From: Neocallimastix lanati (nom. inval.)
Taxonomy: Eukaryota > Neocallimastigomycota > Neocallimastigomycetes > Neocallimastigales > Neocallimastigaceae
Reading direction: 5' to 3'
NCBI GenBank assembly: GCA_016946835.1
Contig: JACVTC010000026.1
Coordinates: 770,001 to 834,000 of the forward strand
Length of the DNA: 64,000 nt
Part shown: positions 62,612 to 64,000 of the stretch, piece after piece
How positions within the stretch are numbered: the first letter of the stretch is position 1
Layout of the letters: every line of letters starts with the position of its first letter
Program-made: the position numbers and the translations under genes
The notes under the pieces: generated by a model
What the model was told of the DNA's origin: nothing
Database searches by the model: none
Seen by the model: only the letters and a program-made list of their open reading frames with translations

Positions 62612-63894
62612 TTATGAATTTATAAGAATTCCTGTAGCCCTATATTTATTAAATATTTAAATATGTTATTTTTAGATTTTAGAAGAAATAAAGTATTTAA
62701 TTAGTGTGGAAAATTTTATATTAATAAAATTTTAAATTACCTTGTTGGATCATTATTTGATTGAATAAGAGCTCGTTTAATACGTTCTTCATTTTTAAAT
62801 CCCATATCTTTTAATAATTTAATATATTCTTCATTTGGAGTAGTTGTTTGTGCACGATATGGAACATTTGTATTTTGTGTTGGAATAGATAATGAACGTG
62901 GCTTTTTAGTGTCAACAATTGGGGCAACATATTTTTTAAAGAAATTACGAATTAATATTGGAAAACGCCAACTTTTTATACCTAATATATTGAGATTATA
63001 TAATATTCCTGATATAATACCAATAACCAAAGATGGTAAGGTACTTATCGATTCAGAGAGATATAGCTTATATTATATTCGTTTTAGAATATTATTTTAA
63101 ATAAAAATACAAAATTTTATATGAATAATATTGATATAAAAATATTAATAATTACTTGAAATGCTAATAAATATGAGAAAAATTTATCAGAAAAAGTAAT
63201 TCCTAATACTTTCATTGTAAATGATACAGGGACCGTCTTATAATATAGATATAGTGTTGAAGCTATAATACCATATGGTCCAGAAGGAATTATAGTTTTA
63301 ATATTTAATGAATTTGTAATAATTATATAAAGTGTTTCAAAGGTTGATGATAAAATTCCAATTGTAATTATATAACCTAAAAAAATATAACCATTAAGTA
63401 AATAATTTACCACTTTTTTTATTATTAATTTTTTTTAAATTAATAATAATAATATTATTATTATTGTAATTACTGTTACTATTATTATTATTATTATATT
63501 TTTACTATTAATTACATATAAACTTTGAAGAACCTCTTTGTCTCTCAAGAATACGAAATTGATATAATAGTAATAAACCAAATAATAATGAACCAGAATT
63601 TGAAAATACTAATTTCAATTAATAAATATAAATATTAATATAAGTATTAAAATTGATAGAAAAATAATTTAATTTATATGAAAATATGTGTATATTTATA
63701 TTTATATATATAATATTACCTGAATTTTTAGTAATTATTTTATGATATTGATGTCTTTCTAAATTTGTATATTGTAAATGATGAGTATGCCTAGTATCCA
63801 TTATAGATGATAAAAAAGTATGAACCGAAAAGGCTACCATAAATAATTTTGTTACAGAAGCATTTGTAAAACCTTTAAAACCTGAAGCTAACAT
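62612..63894 (-). CDS. UBAC2: UBAC2/Dsc2-like rhomboid-fold membrane protein with UBA domain
   Basis: The model is complement(join(62612..62639,62741..63066,63156..63376,63516..63608,63720..63894)), 280 residues, all GT-AG and in phase. The N-terminal half has several membrane segments: GFKGFTNASVTKLFMVAFSVHTFLSSI, then SLLFGLLLLYQFRILERQRGS, IPSGPYGIIASTLYLYY, and a later LPSLVIGIISGILY. This layout is that of the rhomboid pseudoproteases UBAC2 and fungal Dsc2. The C-terminus is a UBA domain (EEYIKLLKDMGFKNEERIKRALIQSNNDPTRATGILIN) whose last helix is supplied by a 28-nt terminal exon. No Ser/His protease dyad is evident, as expected. The family works at the ER or Golgi membrane with E3 ligase complexes. 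It is slightly shorter than human UBAC2 (344). Confidence 0.88.
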
Positions 63895-64000
63895 CTTAAG
63901 GAAGATTAATATATTAGCTATTCTTATTAATTTAATCTTTTTAAAATTTTATTTGTTAATTTTTTTTTTTTTTTAATTTATTTATTAAATCACAATTAAT
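63895..64000. other. 5' flank of the UBAC2-like gene
   Basis: This is an AT-rich leader and promoter with a T-run near 63960-63974. Nothing else is visible before the window ends. Confidence 0.5.

Noticed and set aside
1-64000. tRNA, rRNA and CRISPR
   Set aside because: No T-arm-like GTTCGANTC with a paired acceptor stem was found by eye, no rRNA core motifs, and no spaced direct repeats of CRISPR type; the tandem arrays are contiguous.
1-64000. Dictyostelium-like origin, suggested by Asn tracts and A+T content
   Set aside because: The Yme2-like protein, a fungal-type RPL5 and the FLYWCH/MULE transposase fit a chytrid-type fungus better; not strictly excluded without a marker gene.

Overview
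The window is very AT-rich eukaryotic nuclear DNA. It has short GT-AG introns, long homopolymer and microsatellite tracts between genes, and Asn/Lys/Ser-rich low-complexity insertions inside proteins. A fungal-type uL18 (RPL5), eL14 (RPL14) and a Yme2-like mitochondrial protein (a fungal family) argue for a fungus. The extreme A+T, the Asn tracts, the FLYWCH/MULE transposase and the many kinesin-type genes fit an anaerobic gut chytrid (Neocallimastigomycota) best. This placement is inference; no marker such as rRNA is present.

Left part (1-10.6 kb): a small Asn-rich coiled-coil gene on the minus strand with a 16-nt microexon (174-1580), then a 201-bp tandem duplication, then the wreck of a kinesin motor gene (about 3.4-4.6 kb, minus). 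A Mutator-like element (4950-8342) lies next. It carries a broken FLYWCH/MULE transposase gene, a 5'-truncated LINE fragment inserted into that gene (10-bp target duplication), and a small MITE with the same termini (9-bp target duplication). Beyond it the minus strand carries another 2 kb of decayed Asn/Glu/Lys-rich coding sequence. This may be the other half of the gene the element entered.

Middle (10.6-45 kb): widely spaced genes in AT-rich deserts. They are a PP2C phosphatase with long disordered additions (14144-16695, plus), a 14-exon YME2 gene (23052-17868, minus), a Pim/PASK-like protein kinase with an HGD catalytic loop (30425-33735, plus), and an unrecognised 386-residue protein (36599-37759, plus). 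The deserts contain several tandem duplications, minisatellites and one long imperfect inverted repeat.

Right part (45-64 kb): a double-PH-domain protein (45010-47866, plus), a three-copy tandem repeat, and an apparently complete LINE with an intact 1,493-codon frame (minus). A divergent ribosomal-protein pair, RPL5 (minus) and RPL14 (plus), shares a 271-bp promoter with two inverted CCAAT motifs. Two membrane-traffic or ER quality-control genes follow on the minus strand: a Vps39/TGFBRAP1-family tethering subunit (61696-56996) and a UBAC2/Dsc2-like rhomboid-fold protein with a C-terminal UBA domain (63894-62612).

There is no operon logic. The genes are independent housekeeping or regulatory units, and the main structural story is nested transposition and decay in the first 11 kb. 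I found no tRNA, rRNA or CRISPR array.
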